DNA from: Candidatus Aminicenantota bacterium
Lineage (GTDB): Bacteria > Acidobacteriota > Aminicenantia > Aminicenantales > UBA8522
Direction of reading: 5' to 3'
Length of the DNA: 64,000 bases
Assembly (NCBI GenBank): GCA_017886205.1
Contig: JAFNEO010000008.1
Span: forward strand, 25,399-89,398
Position numbers and translations under genes: made by a program
Shown here: piece after piece, positions 62,502 through 64,000 of the stretch
How the letters are laid out: each line of letters begins with the position of its first letter
How positions within the stretch are numbered: the first letter of the stretch is position 1
Notes under the pieces: model-generated
Told to the model about the DNA's origin: nothing
Databases searched by the model: none
Seen by the model: only the letters and a program-made list of their open reading frames with translations

Positions 62502-62582
62502 ATTGCGAGGAACGCAGTGACAAAACAATCTCCACCCGACAGGCAGAGATCGCTTCGCTCACAAAGGTCGCTCGCAACGACA
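62502..62582. repeat. CATTGCGAG-type repeat, interrupted by the MITE-like element
   Basis: ATTGCGAGGAACGCAGTGAC...ACAATCTCC followed by its inverted partner GAGATCGCTTCGCTC...GGTCGCTCGCAACGAC. It is related to the repeat at 1-65. No gene lies between 62244 and 62629. Confidence 0.6.
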
Positions 62583-62629
62583 GCGCAAAACAAGTAAATG
62601 CGCTTATAATAAATGGCAGGAGGACCCCA

Positions 62630-63886
62630 ATGAAATCCAAAGTCGTTTTAGTCATCATCGTTTCGACGGTTCTCGGCCTGAGCTCTTTTATCTTCGGCCG
62701 GGGATCAGAGAATTCTCCGGCCCAGGTGCCGGCCAACATCAAGAGCATCATCAAGCAGAACTGCAGCGTCTCGGGTTGCCACTCGGGAAAGTACCCGGCG
62801 TCCGGCCATAATTTCGAGCCGGATAAGTTCGCTGCAACGGTCGTCGATGCGCCAAGCCAGGAAATGCCCGGTCTCAAGATCGTGGATGCGGCCATGCCCG
62901 AAAAAAGCTACCTTCTGGCGAAGATCAAGGGCGAGGCAGGGATTGTAGGAAAGCGCATGCCCGCCAACCGCGATCCTCTGAGCGAAGAACAGATCCGCCA
63001 AATCGAAGACTGGATCAAGAGCCTGGCAACAGGCCCGTCCGGAACGGACGTCCTCGCCAAGCCGACCCGTCCGGATCGCGGCCCCGCGCTGAACTCCCCA
63101 CCTGTCCCGGGAGAAGGCGCCGGTCAGGCCTCCAAGCCCAAAGGATTTTCCAAGCCCGCTTTCTGGGGAACGAGGCTTGTCAACCTGCCGACAACGACGA
63201 CGTTGGCTAAAGGCGACATCTTGTTCCGGATCTCCCACCGGTTCCAGCCTCCTGTCTCGAGCGGCTGGGATTCTTTCTACGGTTTCGACGGTCCGGCCTT
63301 CATCCTCTTCAGCTTCGGCTATGGGATCACGGACAATCTGATGGTGACCGTAGGACGGAGCAAGCTCTACCAAGAATGGGAGTTAAACGCGGATTGGGCG
63401 GTCTTTGAACAGGGAGAAGAAAGCTCTCTACCATTTTCAGCCACTCTCCATGTCGGAGGGAATCTGGTGAGCCAGGATGAGCCCAGGGGCGCGGAATGGT
63501 CGGGACGGTTTAGGTTCGCCGCACTGCTGAGCCTTGCCTACCAACTCAACGACAGGCTCTCGTTCCTCCTCGTTCCGGCCTTTACCTCAAACGCCAATTT
63601 CTGGGAGCCGTCTTCGGAGGGCACATTCGCCCTGGGGATCGGGGGGCGGTTCAGGATCTTCGACGACATCTCCCTCATCGCCGAATGGGTGCCCCGGCTG
63701 GCCGGATATAAAGATTATTACAGCGGTTGGGGTTTGGGAGTCGAAAAGAAAATCGGGGGCCACGTTTTCCAGGTCTTCGTCACGGATTCGATCGGACTTA
63801 TCGCTTCTCAGTACCTGCCGGGCGGCGATTTGAGATTCGGCGACGGGGATTTCCGGATCGGCTTCAACATCTTCCGTACTTTCTAG
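62630..63886 (+). CDS. CX4CH cytochrome-like domain fused to a beta-barrel (DUF5777-like)
   Basis: The 418-residue exported protein has a signal segment (residues 3-22), then a cytochrome-like domain with C45-SVSG-C50-H51 and R109-M110-P111 as a possible heme axial ligand. A Pro-rich linker (about 140-170) follows. The C-terminal 240 residues show alternating hydrophobic strands with aromatic ends (GDILFRISHRFQPP, LMVTVGRSKLYQEW, and a final FRIGFNIFRTF). A terminal Phe is typical of outer-membrane barrels. It could place a redox centre at the outer membrane. Confidence 0.75.
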   Translation: MKSKVVLVIIVSTVLGLSSFIFGRGSENSPAQVPANIKSIIKQNCSVSGCHSGKYPASGHNFEPDKFAATVVDAPSQEMPGLKIVDAAMPEKSYLLAKIKGEAGIVGKRMPANRDPLSEEQIRQIEDWIKSLATGPSGTDVLAKPTRPDRGPALNSPPVPGEGAGQASKPKGFSKPAFWGTRLVNLPTTTTLAKGDILFRISHRFQPPVSSGWDSFYGFDGPAFILFSFGYGITDNLMVTVGRSKLYQEWELNADWAVFEQGEESSLPFSATLHVGGNLVSQDEPRGAEWSGRFRFAALLSLAYQLNDRLSFLLVPAFTSNANFWEPSSEGTFALGIGGRFRIFDDISLIAEWVPRLAGYKDYYSGWGLGVEKKIGGHVFQVFVTDSIGLIASQYLPGGDLRFGDGDFRIGFNIFRTF

Positions 63887-63931
63887 CCGGACTCATCTAA
63901 CATCGTTTCTCAGCGCATCCCCCTCCTCCCT

Positions 63932-64000
63932 ACCTCCTCCCACCAGGGGAGGAGGATAATTGATCTGTCCGTCCGATTCCTCCCCCCTGGTGGGGGAGGA
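63932..64000. repeat. Inverted GC-rich repeat at the window end
   Basis: CCTCCCACCAGGGGAGGAGG and its inverted counterpart CCTCCCCCCTGGTGGGGGAGG (continuing to the window edge) form a possible hairpin after the barrel protein. It may act as a terminator or be a mobile palindrome. The element is cut by the window edge. Confidence 0.45.

Noticed and set aside
1..64000. CRISPR array
   Set aside because: No regularly spaced short direct repeats with unique spacers and no cas-like gene were seen.

Overview
The window looks like chromosomal DNA of a GC-rich, uncultured-type bacterium related to Candidatus Aminicenantes/Acidobacteriota. That placement is an inference from gene style: zinc-ribbon Ser/Thr kinases fused to TolB-like and TPR domains, many orphan TPR proteins, UroD-like enzymes beside glycosidases, and no rRNA to confirm it. 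Core genes are GC-rich and tightly packed. Two accessory stretches (about 1.5-10.3 kb and 44.5-50.4 kb) are AT-richer, loosely packed and full of repeats.

Layout. 0-10 kb: tRNA-His, a secreted phosphoesterase, then an accessory array (secreted helical protein, S41 peptidase split by one stop codon, kinase-TPR protein, lipoprotein hydrolase, RelE/RHH toxin-antitoxin). Its genes are separated by five direct copies of a repeat made of the tail of a kinase gene plus its 3' flank. 10-19.4 kb: a GH42-like glycosidase, an S33 hydrolase, and a minus-strand sugar cluster (TauE permease, PIG-L deacetylase, ROK kinase, radical SAM protein, UroD-like protein). 19.5-28.7 kb: a receiver-TonB fusion, then a plus-strand glycoside operon (six-hairpin glycosidase, GH38 mannosidase, UroD-like protein, Gfo/Idh/MocA oxidoreductase). 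28.7-39.1 kb: RlmN, an SSS symporter, an EamA transporter, a minus-strand operon of three NAD-dependent epimerases with a PAP2 protein, a CPBP protein and a CBM9-like secreted protein, and a corrinoid protein.

39.5-44.4 kb: a complete selenocysteine locus, selA-selD-selB followed 4 bases later by tRNA-Sec. The 3' half of tRNA-Sec plus about 120 bp recurs at 50.2 kb, bounding a 5.7-kb island with a second kinase-TPR gene, a HigBA module and small proteins. The left part of the island also holds a tRNA-Gln-like gene and the 3' half of a tRNA-Ala, which look like the residue of successive tRNA-targeted integrations.

Just outside the island (51.5-53.0 kb) is a thioredoxin-fold/TPR protein whose CxxC motif is encoded UGA-Gly-Gly-Cys, with a compact hairpin 10-28 nt after the UGA. 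With the sel genes in the same window this is a very likely selenoprotein, and an ordinary gene caller would truncate it. Downstream come MurJ, a four-gene oxidoreductase operon (TIM-barrel isomerase, Fe-S/FMN Old Yellow Enzyme domain, FAD flavoprotein, SDR), LiaF-like membrane proteins, and two proteins with an unusual CX4CH heme-type motif separated by a 229-bp MITE-like element with perfect 25-bp terminal inverted repeats.

All functional names rest on motif reading of translated sequence; no database search was possible.
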